Shown here in pieces: positions 7,670-15,329 of a stretch of 64,000 nucleotides of DNA. The position numbers were made by a program, and so were the translations under genes. This DNA comes from Pontibacter korlensis. Its GTDB lineage: Bacteria; Bacteroidota; Bacteroidia; Cytophagales; Hymenobacteraceae. The notes beneath the pieces were generated by a model. It was not told the origin of the DNA. It searched no databases and worked only from the letters and a program-made list of their open reading frames with translations. Within the stretch, counting starts at the first letter, position 1. Every line of letters begins with the position of its first letter. The stretch is taken from the NCBI RefSeq assembly GCF_000973725.1, contig NZ_CP009621.1, positions 3,376,001 through 3,440,000 on the forward strand, in the 5' to 3' direction.

Positions 7670-8557
7670 TTAGCTACCAATGCTTTCTGACTTGCTACCA
7701 TTTTGATAATACAGCAGGAAAGCAGAAGTGGTTTGACCGGTCTGTGTCTTAAAGAAGCGCATCAGGTGGTTGGGCTCCGAAAAGTTAAGCTCATGCGCTA
7801 TATCGGCTACCGTTAGGTCAGAGTGTATAAGGTAATTCTTGATTTCGAAGAGCAGCCGCTGTTTTAATAAGTGTGTAGCTGTTACATTAAACTGAGCCTG
7901 TACAGCTTTGTTAAGTGTAATCCTGCTTATACCCAACAACGAAGTATACTCACTGATTCGCTGCTTCTCCTTAATGTGTAGCTCCAGCAATTTCTTAAAC
8001 TGATAGGCATAGTTGTTCTCCGGCTTATCAAGTGGAAGGTGGTTGTGCTGAGCATAATCCCTGTTGAACTTCAGCAACAGGTAATAGAGGAGGGAGCGGA
8101 TGAGATGCTCACTATCCGGGTTGGCCTCTTTCAGTTCGGTGTGTATTTCGGTAAGTGTGCTGCAGGCTTTATGTATGTACTCAGCCGACACGTTCATGCT
8201 TAGCGGGTAGTCCAACTGGTAAAAGTATAGCAGCCGGTACGTGAACAGCTTATCAGCAAAAAAGTCGTTGAGAAAGTCTTCTTGAAAGATAAGAAACGTG
8301 AAGTCTAGGTGGTCTGGGTCCAGCTTCCACTGCCGTTTCTGGAAGGGGGAAATAAAGACAATAGAATTATCGCTGAGGTTGATATTTTGCTGGTTTAACC
8401 CAACGTGCCCTTTCGCTTTTCTGAAAATCAGAATCTCGAAATAATCTGTGTTGTAAGCTTCTGTATTGGTGTAGGCGTGTTTTATTTCCTCTCCAGAGCC
8501 AACCCGAAGCAGGACTTCTACACCGCACTTCGTTTTATCAAATTTTATTGTTCTCAA
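7670..8557 (-). CDS. AraC-family transcriptional regulator
   Basis: A 295-residue regulator with an N-terminal cupin-like sensing region and a C-terminal double helix-turn-helix. Visible motifs are ISRITLNKAVQAQFNVTA and LTVADIAHELNFSEPNHLMR followed by FFKTQTGQTTSAF. The frame begins with TTG at 8557 (MRTIKFDKTKCGVE) and there is no in-frame ATG nearby; AraC relatives start at this position, so TTG is accepted. It is followed by the MBL hydrolase, its probable partner. Ligand unknown. Confidence 0.85.
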   Translation of the reverse strand: MRTIKFDKTKCGVEVLLRVGSGEEIKHAYTNTEAYNTDYFEILIFRKAKGHVGLNQQNINLSDNSIVFISPFQKRQWKLDPDHLDFTFLIFQEDFLNDFFADKLFTYRLLYFYQLDYPLSMNVSAEYIHKACSTLTEIHTELKEANPDSEHLIRSLLYYLLLKFNRDYAQHNHLPLDKPENNYAYQFKKLLELHIKEKQRISEYTSLLGISRITLNKAVQAQFNVTATHLLKQRLLFEIKNYLIHSDLTVADIAHELNFSEPNHLMRFFKTQTGQTTSAFLLYYQNGSKSESIGS

Positions 8558-8605
8558 GGATTGGGACTTTTTCTGATATACGATGTGTGGAGTGGTGAAA
8601 TCATA

Positions 8606-8672
8606 TTGAACGTGTCCATGTCTGCGGCGGCGAATGAGATATAGCCAAAGCCTAAATTATGGACCTTGTTGT
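8606..8672 (-). repeat. attC-like imperfect inverted repeat (site f)
   Basis: Downstream of the broken lipoprotein gene, GTCCAT (8614-8619) and ATGGAC (8659-8664) form arms, with GAAC (8608-8611) and GTT (8668-8670) outside. The minus strand reads like an integron attC (AAC ... GTT ends, GTTCAAT on the 3' side). The match to the strict attC consensus is only partial. Confidence 0.35.
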
Positions 8673-8680
8673 ATAATGTT

Positions 8681-9082
8681 TTATTCCTTTTTTAAGAAGT
8701 ATTTGAAGCCTTTTGGAGTTTGAATGTTCATATTATTTTCTTCTACGTTCGATAATAAATATTCAAATTCTCGGGTACTTCCATTAAAGTAGGGCATGAT
8801 TACTTTAAGACGGGAACCATTATATATCCATTCAAACTCACTATCATTTATGCCACCACCACTTGTAGTGTTTCCTTTATTATTTTTATAAAGGATGAAC
8901 CCATCACTATAGGTGTGTTCTAATAATGAATATGCGCCGTTATAAGATCTGCTACCATCATCTAATAATTGATATTCATATTTCTACTGTCCAAGGATAC
9001 TTGATGTAGGGTCAACTTTTTCTTTTTCACACGAGAATAAGAATCCTACTGAAATGAACATTAACCAAAGTGCTTTTTTCAT
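8681..9082 (-). pseudogene. Small lipoprotein gene broken by one amber codon
   Basis: From the ATG at 9082 the frame reads a lipoprotein signal (MKKALWLMFISVGFLFSC, lipobox Cys 18), then after 32 codons meets TAG at 8984-8986. It continues in the same frame for 100 more codons (KYEYQLLDDGSRSYNG ... GFKYFLKKE) to TAA at 8681. The context ILGQ-stop-KYEYQ suggests a Trp codon TGG became TAG, since small lipocalin-like lipoproteins of Bacteroidota often read LxGxWKY there. No other lesion is visible, so the change is recent or a sequencing error. Function unknown. Confidence 0.7.
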
Positions 9083-9104
9083 AAATCCAAGTTTTGAATA
9101 TTAT

Positions 9105-9236
9105 ACAATGGCTTCGCATACCAGCACGTGCCGGATGTTTGTAACGAGGTTTCTAAAGTAGACAAATTATTCTTTTACCTGAGTCGTTTCTTAGAAAGCA
9201 AAATGCAGGCATGGCTGGTATGCAGTGTTACCGGCT
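9105..9236 (-). repeat. attC-like imperfect inverted repeat (site b)
   Basis: GCATACCAGC (9116-9125) and GCTGGTATGC (9214-9223) are perfect 10-bp arms about 90 bp apart, with CACGTGCCGG and CCGGCTGG adding imperfect pairing. On the minus strand it follows the quinone reductase gene. It resembles the other post-gene repeats of this region. Confidence 0.4.
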
Positions 9237-9298
9237 GGTGCTATTAACTTGATTGCATACTTTGTTTAAGGCATCAACATTAGTGTGCTATCTAAGCA

Positions 9299-10312
9299 TT
9301 AATATTTCACTACAACTTTTCCAATGGTTTTGCTGCTTTCTAATAAACGATGGGCTTCTTTTATATTTTCGGCGGTCAAGCCTTCAAGTGTGGTATTAAG
9401 TGTCGGTTGTAAGATGCCATCATCCAGCAGTTGTGCAATTTTATTTAGAATGTGGTGCTGCTCTATCATGTCTTCTGTTTGATACATAGAACGTGTAAAC
9501 ATCAGCTCCCAATAAAAGCTTACACTCTTTCTTTTTAGCTGCTGCAATTTTACAGGTTCTGTAGGGTCGCTGATACAACCTACCTTTCCCAGCGGTTTGA
9601 TGAGTTCTACTATGGCCTCCCAATATTGATTCAGGTCTACAAAGTCTACAATATAGTCTACCTGTTCAAAGCCAATGTTTTTTACCTCACTAACAAGGTT
9701 ACTGTGGTTGACTACATGATCTGCCCCCATTTTTTTGCACCAATCGATGGTAACGTCCCTTGAAGCGGTGGCAATAACGGTTAACCCCAACAACTTTTTA
9801 GCCAGTTGGATGGCAACTGATCCAACACCTCCTGCACCGCCAATAATAAGAATAGTTTTGCCTGCATCTTTTTCTTTACTCAATTGAAAATGGTCAAAGA
9901 ACAGTTCGTAGGCAGTAAGGGAAGTAAGCGGCATGGCGGCAGCTTGTTCAATGCTTAAGTTTTTCGGGGCAAATCCCACAATGCGTTCGTCCACTAACTG
10001 ATACTCCTGGTTAGATCCCTCTCTTGTAAGGTCTCCTGCATAAAATACCCTGTCACCTTTCTTGAAAAGGGTAACTTTATCGCCGGTAGCTTCTACTGTA
10101 CCCATGGCATCCCAACCAATGACCTTAGGAGTATCCTGTTGCTTGTCTTTCAGGCTGTTTCTCCTTATTTTATAATCTACAGGGTTGACCGATATAGCTT
10201 CAACTTTTACCAAAATGTCTTTCCCTTTGGCAGTTGGTATTTCTTTTTCAAACTCAATATAACTATTTGCTTCATCAATGGGTAATGACGTTTTAAATCC
10301 AATTGCTTTCAT
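9299..10312 (-). CDS. Zinc-binding-type alcohol dehydrogenase / NADPH:quinone reductase family
   Basis: A 337-residue medium-chain dehydrogenase/reductase. The N-terminal GroES-like domain contains VEAISVNPVDYKIR; the NADPH-binding Rossmann motif is GGAGGVGSVAIQLAK (about residue 155). The sequence resembles the ZADH/adh_fam_1 branch, reductases that usually lack catalytic zinc. It probably reduces quinones or activated alkenes with NADPH. It stands alone on the minus strand in the cassette-like accessory region and is followed 3' by an inverted repeat, consistent with acquisition by transfer. Confidence 0.85.
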   Translation of the reverse strand: MKAIGFKTSLPIDEANSYIEFEKEIPTAKGKDILVKVEAISVNPVDYKIRRNSLKDKQQDTPKVIGWDAMGTVEATGDKVTLFKKGDRVFYAGDLTREGSNQEYQLVDERIVGFAPKNLSIEQAAAMPLTSLTAYELFFDHFQLSKEKDAGKTILIIGGAGGVGSVAIQLAKKLLGLTVIATASRDVTIDWCKKMGADHVVNHSNLVSEVKNIGFEQVDYIVDFVDLNQYWEAIVELIKPLGKVGCISDPTEPVKLQQLKRKSVSFYWELMFTRSMYQTEDMIEQHHILNKIAQLLDDGILQPTLNTTLEGLTAENIKEAHRLLESSKTIGKVVVKY

Positions 10313-10416
10313 ATTCTGTATTATGACCGTTGATTTCTACCTAACAATCTCATTTGAAACTGTTATTATAAATTTACGAAATCTTATTTAAACGGGTGAA
10401 GCGTCAAAGCACTTAC

Positions 10417-10506
10417 GGGTAACGGTTCATCTATGGACAGTAGCGGAATAGAAGCAAAGCCTTTTGATTTACTACTTCACCCGCTATTACCCATACACAT
10501 TGTTAT
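10417..10506 (-). repeat. attC-like imperfect inverted repeat (site a)
   Basis: CTATGGACAGTAGCGG (10431-10446) faces CCGCTATTACCCATAC (10481-10496), pairing over about 16 positions with a few G-U or mismatched bases. GTAAC (10419-10423) and GTTAT (10502-10506) lie outside. On the minus strand the stop codon of the membrane-protein gene sits inside the TAACA that opens the repeat. This is the clearest attC-like site here. Confidence 0.45.
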
Positions 10507-11102
10507 CGGTTCGGGCTTTTATTCAAACTACTATTCAATTTCATCGTCAGCCTCATAATCATCGGTCTGATAAATCTATAGGCAAGAATTCCAATAGCTG
10601 CCAGTATGAGTATAAAAGCGGTAGGCAATATTGCTCCAAAGGTGTAGGTCATGCCAAGAATGAAGCCTAAGATGAACTCAGCGTAATATATGGGAATAAT
10701 AAGACTAAGCACTAGTATGATGTAAGGAATATTGTCTAAAAAGGCGCTGTATCCATTCGTGAATGAAGTTGCTATTAAAACCCCTAAGCCCAAACCTGTT
10801 AAAAAAAGCCTTAAAGCCTGTCTTTGTAGATTGTTCGTTTGCTGAACCTGTGAAGATTGTTTGCCAATTCTCTTTTCCGTCCTACCTATAAGAAACCATG
10901 TAAGAATAGGAAGTATTAATCCGTTCCACCAGTTGGAGATTGCAGGCAGGTTTTGTTGTTGTAGAATATGATGACTGGCGACACCACCATGAAAATGCTC
11001 CCAAATAAGTAAGGAGAGAACAAAAATAGTTACAATACCTGTAAGAAGGACTTTAGTATTCGACCTGTTTTGTCTTCGAGCGATCTCTTGATTTATCATC
11101 AT
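10503..11102 (-). CDS. Hypothetical membrane protein
   Basis: A 199-residue protein I do not recognise. Hydrophobic segments at about residues 18-35, 58-72, 93-112, 122-145 and 150-175 predict four or five transmembrane helices. The N-terminus is basic (RRQNRSNTK) and the C-terminal tail is also basic. Two ATGs stand in tandem at the start, so it may begin at 11099. It is a solitary minus-strand gene whose TAA stop overlaps the first bases of an attC-like repeat, as expected for a mobile cassette. Confidence 0.6.
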   Translation of the reverse strand: MMINQEIARRQNRSNTKVLLTGIVTIFVLSLLIWEHFHGGVASHHILQQQNLPAISNWWNGLILPILTWFLIGRTEKRIGKQSSQVQQTNNLQRQALRLFLTGLGLGVLIATSFTNGYSAFLDNIPYIILVLSLIIPIYYAEFILGFILGMTYTFGAILPTAFILILAAIGILAYRFIRPMIMRLTMKLNSSLNKSPNR

Positions 11103-11199
11103 TTTCTATCTTCCTTTTGACTGACTGTCTGCTTGACCGGTCACGGTTTGACTAAGCGGCGGCAGAAGGCTGTCGGCCGAGGCTGACATTTAGGTGATG

Positions 11200-12183
11200 T
11201 TAGCTACTGTATTTCTTCAAATAGCCACTCTTTAGCAGAAAGCTTTCGGCATCCGACATCAAGATAATGTCCGCAATAGCTTGTTTCTTGTCTTTGGCAT
11301 TGTTGTAATATGCCTCGCAAATTCTAAAACCTATGAAATAGGCTAAATCGGCTGGTCGGTTTGTTCGGTAGTCATACATCCAATTTGTGTCGCCGATGGC
11401 CTTCCCATTTTTGACATCTGTGTAGAATTCGTTCCATAACTCCCTTTCGTGTTCCAAACCGTAATCATATATGGCTTTGCTTTGCGTTATCCTGCCCAAC
11501 ATCAGGGAGGCGATAAAATCAGCCGCCCCTTCCACTATAGTTTGTTTCAGCAGGGATTCATCTGCATTATCTCCACCTGGCTGCTGTGTATGAACAGCTT
11601 CGTGGGCTACTACACCAATGATGTCACCTGTTTGGTTTCTTAGGACAAGCCTCATGAAATCATTCCTGTCAAACTCATTGAGGTTAACAGTTTGGTCGGC
11701 TGCTACAATCTCAGTTCCTATCAGAATCAATCCCTCTGAAGTTGTGCCACCTGTTCTCAAGGTTCCAATGGCAAAACACACGTCTGGCTGCCTAAAGGAC
11801 GGGTAAAGTTCAAGAAGCTTATCAAAAGCAGGCTGTAGTTCGGATTTCCTGTTCTGCACGTCTTCGGTCAAGGATCTGATTGTTTTCCAGAACTCAGGCA
11901 TAGTTCTCACCAGCTGAACATACTCTTTGGCTGTGAAATTTCTTAGCTGCAAGAACTCCTTGAAGTATGGACTTGCTTTATCCAGGTACAACTCCTGAAA
12001 TGTTGAAACACTATCCGATGAGTGTTTCAAATGGTCATATGCCTTCCAGAAATTTTCTATGTCCTGCGTCTCAACTTTATAGCTAATATTATTTGATTTA
12101 TCTATTGCATTAGGAACTTTAGAATGGGTGCAGCTTAAGGTGAGCAAGCCACCAAGTAAAATGCTACAGAGACTCCTTTTCAT
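11200..12183 (-). CDS. Putative zinc metalloprotease lipoprotein (DUF2268/GldB-like)
   Basis: A 327-residue lipoprotein with signal and lipobox (LLGGLLTLSC, Cys 18). An HExxH metalloprotease motif is present as VAHEAVHTQQ near residue 190, with EGAADF about 25 residues later as the likely third-ligand region. This arrangement fits predicted Zn-dependent proteases of the DUF2268 type, which are related to GldB. The stop TAA overlaps a TAACATCACC motif, again at the edge of a short inverted repeat. A 124-bp degenerate copy of part of this gene lies at 26027-26150. Substrate unknown. Confidence 0.7.
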   Translation of the reverse strand: MKRSLCSILLGGLLTLSCTHSKVPNAIDKSNNISYKVETQDIENFWKAYDHLKHSSDSVSTFQELYLDKASPYFKEFLQLRNFTAKEYVQLVRTMPEFWKTIRSLTEDVQNRKSELQPAFDKLLELYPSFRQPDVCFAIGTLRTGGTTSEGLILIGTEIVAADQTVNLNEFDRNDFMRLVLRNQTGDIIGVVAHEAVHTQQPGGDNADESLLKQTIVEGAADFIASLMLGRITQSKAIYDYGLEHERELWNEFYTDVKNGKAIGDTNWMYDYRTNRPADLAYFIGFRICEAYYNNAKDKKQAIADIILMSDAESFLLKSGYLKKYSS

Positions 12184-12212
12184 TTATAATCATTTATTGT
12201 AGCTACGGACTC

Positions 12213-12256
12213 GTACAGGCAACGGGTGAGGCATTAGCCGAACATGGTGCTTGTAC
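12213..12256 (-). repeat. Short inverted repeat after a gene fragment (site d)
   Basis: GTACAGGC (12213-12220) pairs with GCTTGTAC (12249-12256) with one G-U. It follows the 3' fragment ending at 12270, whose 3' side reads TGCCAACACAG. It has the same position and style as the other attC-like sites but is weaker. Confidence 0.3.
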
Positions 12257-12269
12257 TGTGTTGGCATTA

Positions 12270-12420
12270 TTAATTTTTCTTTAAACCTTTCAAAACTACT
12301 CTGTTATTTTCTGGGTCAACAGTAGAATAAATGACCAAAATAGTATCTACTAATTTAACGGGTGGATTCCCTTTAATGCGATAGGTAGCATCTACACCTA
12401 AACTGCTGCCATTTATCTGA
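12270..12420 (-). pseudogene. C-terminal fragment of an unidentified gene
   Basis: The minus strand reads INGSSLGVDATYRIKG ... VVLKGLKKN and stops at TAA (12270-12272). It has no start of its own and overlaps, in another frame, the broken end of an AraC gene. The amino-acid pattern looks like the end of a real secreted or carbohydrate-related protein, but the family is not recognisable. It marks a recombination junction near 12400-12420. Confidence 0.45.
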
Positions 12421-12975
12421 AGGGTAGTAGTGTACCTGTTCTTTATCTTTCAACTTATACACCTGCAGCAGAAATATCTTCAAGTATGAAGCAACAATCT
12501 CTTCAGATAAGCTGGTTGGCACTTTGTACTCCAGTAGCATTTTCTGCATCAGATCGTCGAGCAAGTCCACATCTGAGGTACTTAGGTGAAGCACCGGTTG
12601 CACGTTTATGTTATCGAAAATTCCATACTTGAGTAACAAGTTATCAACGCTCGCATCAACGGAAAATACAAACTCATTAAACTTCAACACAAAACCTTTG
12701 GTAGGCCCATCTTTATGTATTTGGTGTACATGGCTAGGCTGCTGTAAAAACAAGCAGGGACCCTTAAAGGTGTAGGGCTGAAAGTCTATAATATGTGTAC
12801 CACTGCCTTCAGTTATCCAGATAATCTCATAATATGTGTGGCGGTGTGGAGCAATACGCCTGAGTCCCGCATCAGGTGAATCCTGGTAAGAAGCGCTGTA
12901 AAAGTCGCGGAATGTATTTTTTGCAAAGCTTTCTGCTTCAGTGTAGACAGGAATAATTGCGTTTGACTTCATCAT
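12373..12975 (-). pseudogene. AraC-family regulator lacking its DNA-binding domain
   Basis: Residues 1-185 form a cupin sensing domain (APHRHTYYEIIWITEGSGTH, GPCLFLQQPSHVHQ) and helical linker closely related to the neighbouring AraC gene. After PSDKWQQF the frame ends in an unrelated tail, and the C-terminal HTH domain of about 100 residues is missing. The break coincides with a 3' fragment of another gene and an attC-like repeat, so the end was replaced by recombination. A residual dominant or sensing role cannot be excluded, but it is most simply a pseudogene. Confidence 0.75.
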
Positions 12976-13048
12976 AGTTTTATGTATTGCTGCGCGATTT
13001 GTAAAAATCTAAATCTACATGAGACTGTCTTAACAGGCTGAACCCATC

Positions 13049-13927
13049 TTATTTGTTTTGGCTGCGGAATTGTTCTGGTGTAAGCCTCGTGTGCTTTTTA
13101 AAAAAGCGGAAGAAATAAGCAGCATCAAGGTAACCCAGGTCAGCAGCGATCTGAGAAGCAGTTAAGCCGGAGTGCACTAACAGTCGTTGCGCTTCCAGTA
13201 ACAAGCGTTCCTGCACCAGTTCATTGGTTGTCTTTCCCAGAGACTGCTTACAAACCTCTTTCAAATGCTTGGCAGTAACGTTCAGCTGATCTGCATATGC
13301 AGTAACTGGCAGGTGTTCTTTGTACTGTTGTTCTACCAATATTACAAACTTTTGTAACAAGGAGAGCTCTCCGCCCTGTACCTCTGCTACGTTTTCCTGG
13401 GCATGATAAATCCGTGTTAACCGGATCAGCAAAACATCCAGGTAGCGACTCAGCATTTCACTTCTCATCAACTCCTTACTTACATACTCTTGCTGCATTA
13501 ACTGAAATGCCCTTACTAGTGCATGCTTTTCATCTGGTGTAACTGATAGAACTGGCTTATTGAGGAGGGTGTTAAAGAAAGGGAAGCTAAAGAGCTCTTT
13601 GTGTGGAAACTCCCTGAGGTAAAATTCTGGAGTGAAGAAAGCTACAAAGCCATCAGCATCATCAGAAAGCTCCCAACTGTGTACCTGGCCTGGTGCCATA
13701 AAGAACACTGTATCTGGCTCTACCTCATACTTTTTAAAGTCGATTGTATGTGTCCCTTTGCCTTGGGTTATCAGGAGAACAATATAAAAGCTATGCTTGT
13801 GAGGCTCACGGATAAAAAGGTGCTCCTGTAGATGCGCTGCAAAAGAACTCAGGTAAAAGTACTGCTCTTTTTGTGCCTGAGCATTGAAATCCTGAATCTG
13901 ATAGACGGGCAATTGTGGCTTTGGCAT
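13049..13927 (-). CDS. AraC-family transcriptional regulator
   Basis: A 292-residue regulator. The N-terminal cupin (REPHKHSFYIVLLITQGKGT, FFMAPGQVHSW) senses a ligand. The C-terminal double HTH reads LNVTAKHLKEVCKQSLGKTT and LTASQIAADLGYLDAAYFFR, then FFKKHTRLTPEQFR. It is a paralogue of the truncated regulator 73 bp downstream, indicating tandem duplication before the latter was cut. Target genes are not evident; the divergent DUF983 gene lies 334 bp away. Confidence 0.88.
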   Translation of the reverse strand: MPKPQLPVYQIQDFNAQAQKEQYFYLSSFAAHLQEHLFIREPHKHSFYIVLLITQGKGTHTIDFKKYEVEPDTVFFMAPGQVHSWELSDDADGFVAFFTPEFYLREFPHKELFSFPFFNTLLNKPVLSVTPDEKHALVRAFQLMQQEYVSKELMRSEMLSRYLDVLLIRLTRIYHAQENVAEVQGGELSLLQKFVILVEQQYKEHLPVTAYADQLNVTAKHLKEVCKQSLGKTTNELVQERLLLEAQRLLVHSGLTASQIAADLGYLDAAYFFRFFKKHTRLTPEQFRSQNK

Positions 13928-14164
13928 GTGCTTTACCTTGTTATCAGTAAAGCTAATAAAGATGCGGAAGAAATATAAATGAACCTGTCCGAGACGTACG
14001 GCTACTTCAAAAGCAACACTGCAAAGCAGGTATGATTTTACTGCGCTAAGAATGCCAGGCTAGTATGCAAAGCATGTTCTGAGCTAGCTTTTTCGTATAC
14101 TTGGCCAGGAGCTAAGTATAAAGGCGGTTGTGTACTAACTTGAAAAAAGCTTTATTCACTGCTT

Positions 14165-14232
14165 CGGTACAAAAAGTACAGTTAAACGGACTTTTTGTAC
14201 CGTAAAGAAGCTAAGTATACCTAGTATATTTG
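14165..14232 (+). promoter_or_regulatory. Palindrome and -7 element upstream of the DUF983 gene
   Basis: CGGTACAAAAAGT (14165-14177) and ACTTTTTGTACCG (14190-14202) are perfect 13-bp arms around 12 nt. A TATATTTG at 14225-14232 matches the Bacteroidota -7 element. The palindrome covers the region where the -33 element should lie, so it may be a repressor site. The rest of the 13928-14261 gap shows nothing recognisable. Confidence 0.4.
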
Positions 14233-14261
14233 CGTTATAGATTAACAAGCAAGTTAAAAAC

Positions 14262-14663
14262 ATGAGTCAGCGAAAGTCGATGTTGTATGGTGTCCTTACA
14301 ATGAAATGCCCCAGATGCCGGGAGGGAAGAATGTTCTCTTCACCGACCTATAGCACAAGTTTTTCGGATATGAACAAGAGCTGCCCTTGCTGCGGACAAG
14401 ATCTGGAGCAGGAGGTAGGGTACTATTATGGAGCAATGTATGTTAGCTTTGCTATCAACGTTGCTATCTTCCTGGGGTCCATGTTTATACTTTACCAGTT
14501 CGTGGAGGAGCTAACTATGGCCATGATGATAGGTGTAGTTGCCGTGGTGGTAGTTGGTTTTCTACCTCTCATTTTCAGGTTATCAAGAGTGCTGTGGATC
14601 AACATTTTTGTCCGATATGAAGGCCCCTGCAGCGAAATACCTAAAAAAGTGCCTAACAGGTGA
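14262..14663 (+). CDS. DUF983 family membrane protein
   Basis: A 133-residue DUF983 protein. An N-terminal zinc-ribbon-like part has CPRCREGRMF and CPCCGQDLEQE, followed by GYYYGAMYVSFA, the family hallmark, and two transmembrane helices (about residues 65-85 and 90-108). The family is common in Bacteroidota and Alphaproteobacteria. Its role is unknown, though it is sometimes near cytochrome oxidase genes. Here it stands alone, with a palindrome before it and a hairpin about 165 bp after it. Confidence 0.85.
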   Translation: MSQRKSMLYGVLTMKCPRCREGRMFSSPTYSTSFSDMNKSCPCCGQDLEQEVGYYYGAMYVSFAINVAIFLGSMFILYQFVEELTMAMMIGVVAVVVVGFLPLIFRLSRVLWINIFVRYEGPCSEIPKKVPNR

Positions 14664-14827
14664 TGCCGCGAGCTAACTAGATTATTACAAGCCTTTCTAT
14701 GGAGTTGCACAGCTTAAAGAATGTATTCTAGGTAGAGCAAGAGTATTCAGTCTGAACATATCTAGTATAACCATTCAATACCCCCCTTCGATTTGACCTA
14801 CTAGTTCTGGAAGGATGAGTAGAGCTA

Positions 14828-14861
14828 AATACGCCAGAGTCTGTAAAGTCTCTGGCGTATT
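14828..14861 (+). terminator. Hairpin downstream of the DUF983 gene
   Basis: AATACGCCAGAG (14828-14839) pairs perfectly with CTCTGGCGTATT (14850-14861). The T-run is short and broken, so termination is plausible but not certain. The stretch 14664-15329 otherwise holds no gene I can support. Confidence 0.5.
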
Positions 14862-15329
14862 GCTTTAACAATAGCTTACAGTTTTCCCTCCTATTCATTT
14901 ACCGCTACCTAGAGTACCTTATACTTGCTGTAAAGGTTCGTCTTTACTCTGATACCGCTTCCAGCATATAAATAATTAATTAAGGCCCTTGAGTTATATT
15001 CTAGTGTAGCTGCACTTATAAATTGAACCTGACATGCTTTCTTTGTTTGGAGATATTATATTAGTTTGGCTAGATGTATAGGTGGCCGCTACAGTAGAAG
15101 CTTGAAGAGGATATTGGTTAAGTCAGCGGAAAGTACTACTCCGTACATAGTGCAGATAAGCGTATGTTGTCGTTTATCTGGTAGTGCCTGTATTGACTTG
15201 GTCAATGTTTCGCTCATAATAACTTGAGCTTTGCAATTAGGCCTAAAAGTTAAGGAAGGAGTAAAATCAGTTACAGGAGCTTTTGCAGCGAGACCTTTGC
15301 TAACATTGAGTGAGTAAACTCTACCGGTA

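Noticed and set aside
9105..9236. Complete integron
   Set aside because: No IntI integrase is encoded in the window and the repeats meet the attC consensus only in part, so only attC-like is claimed.
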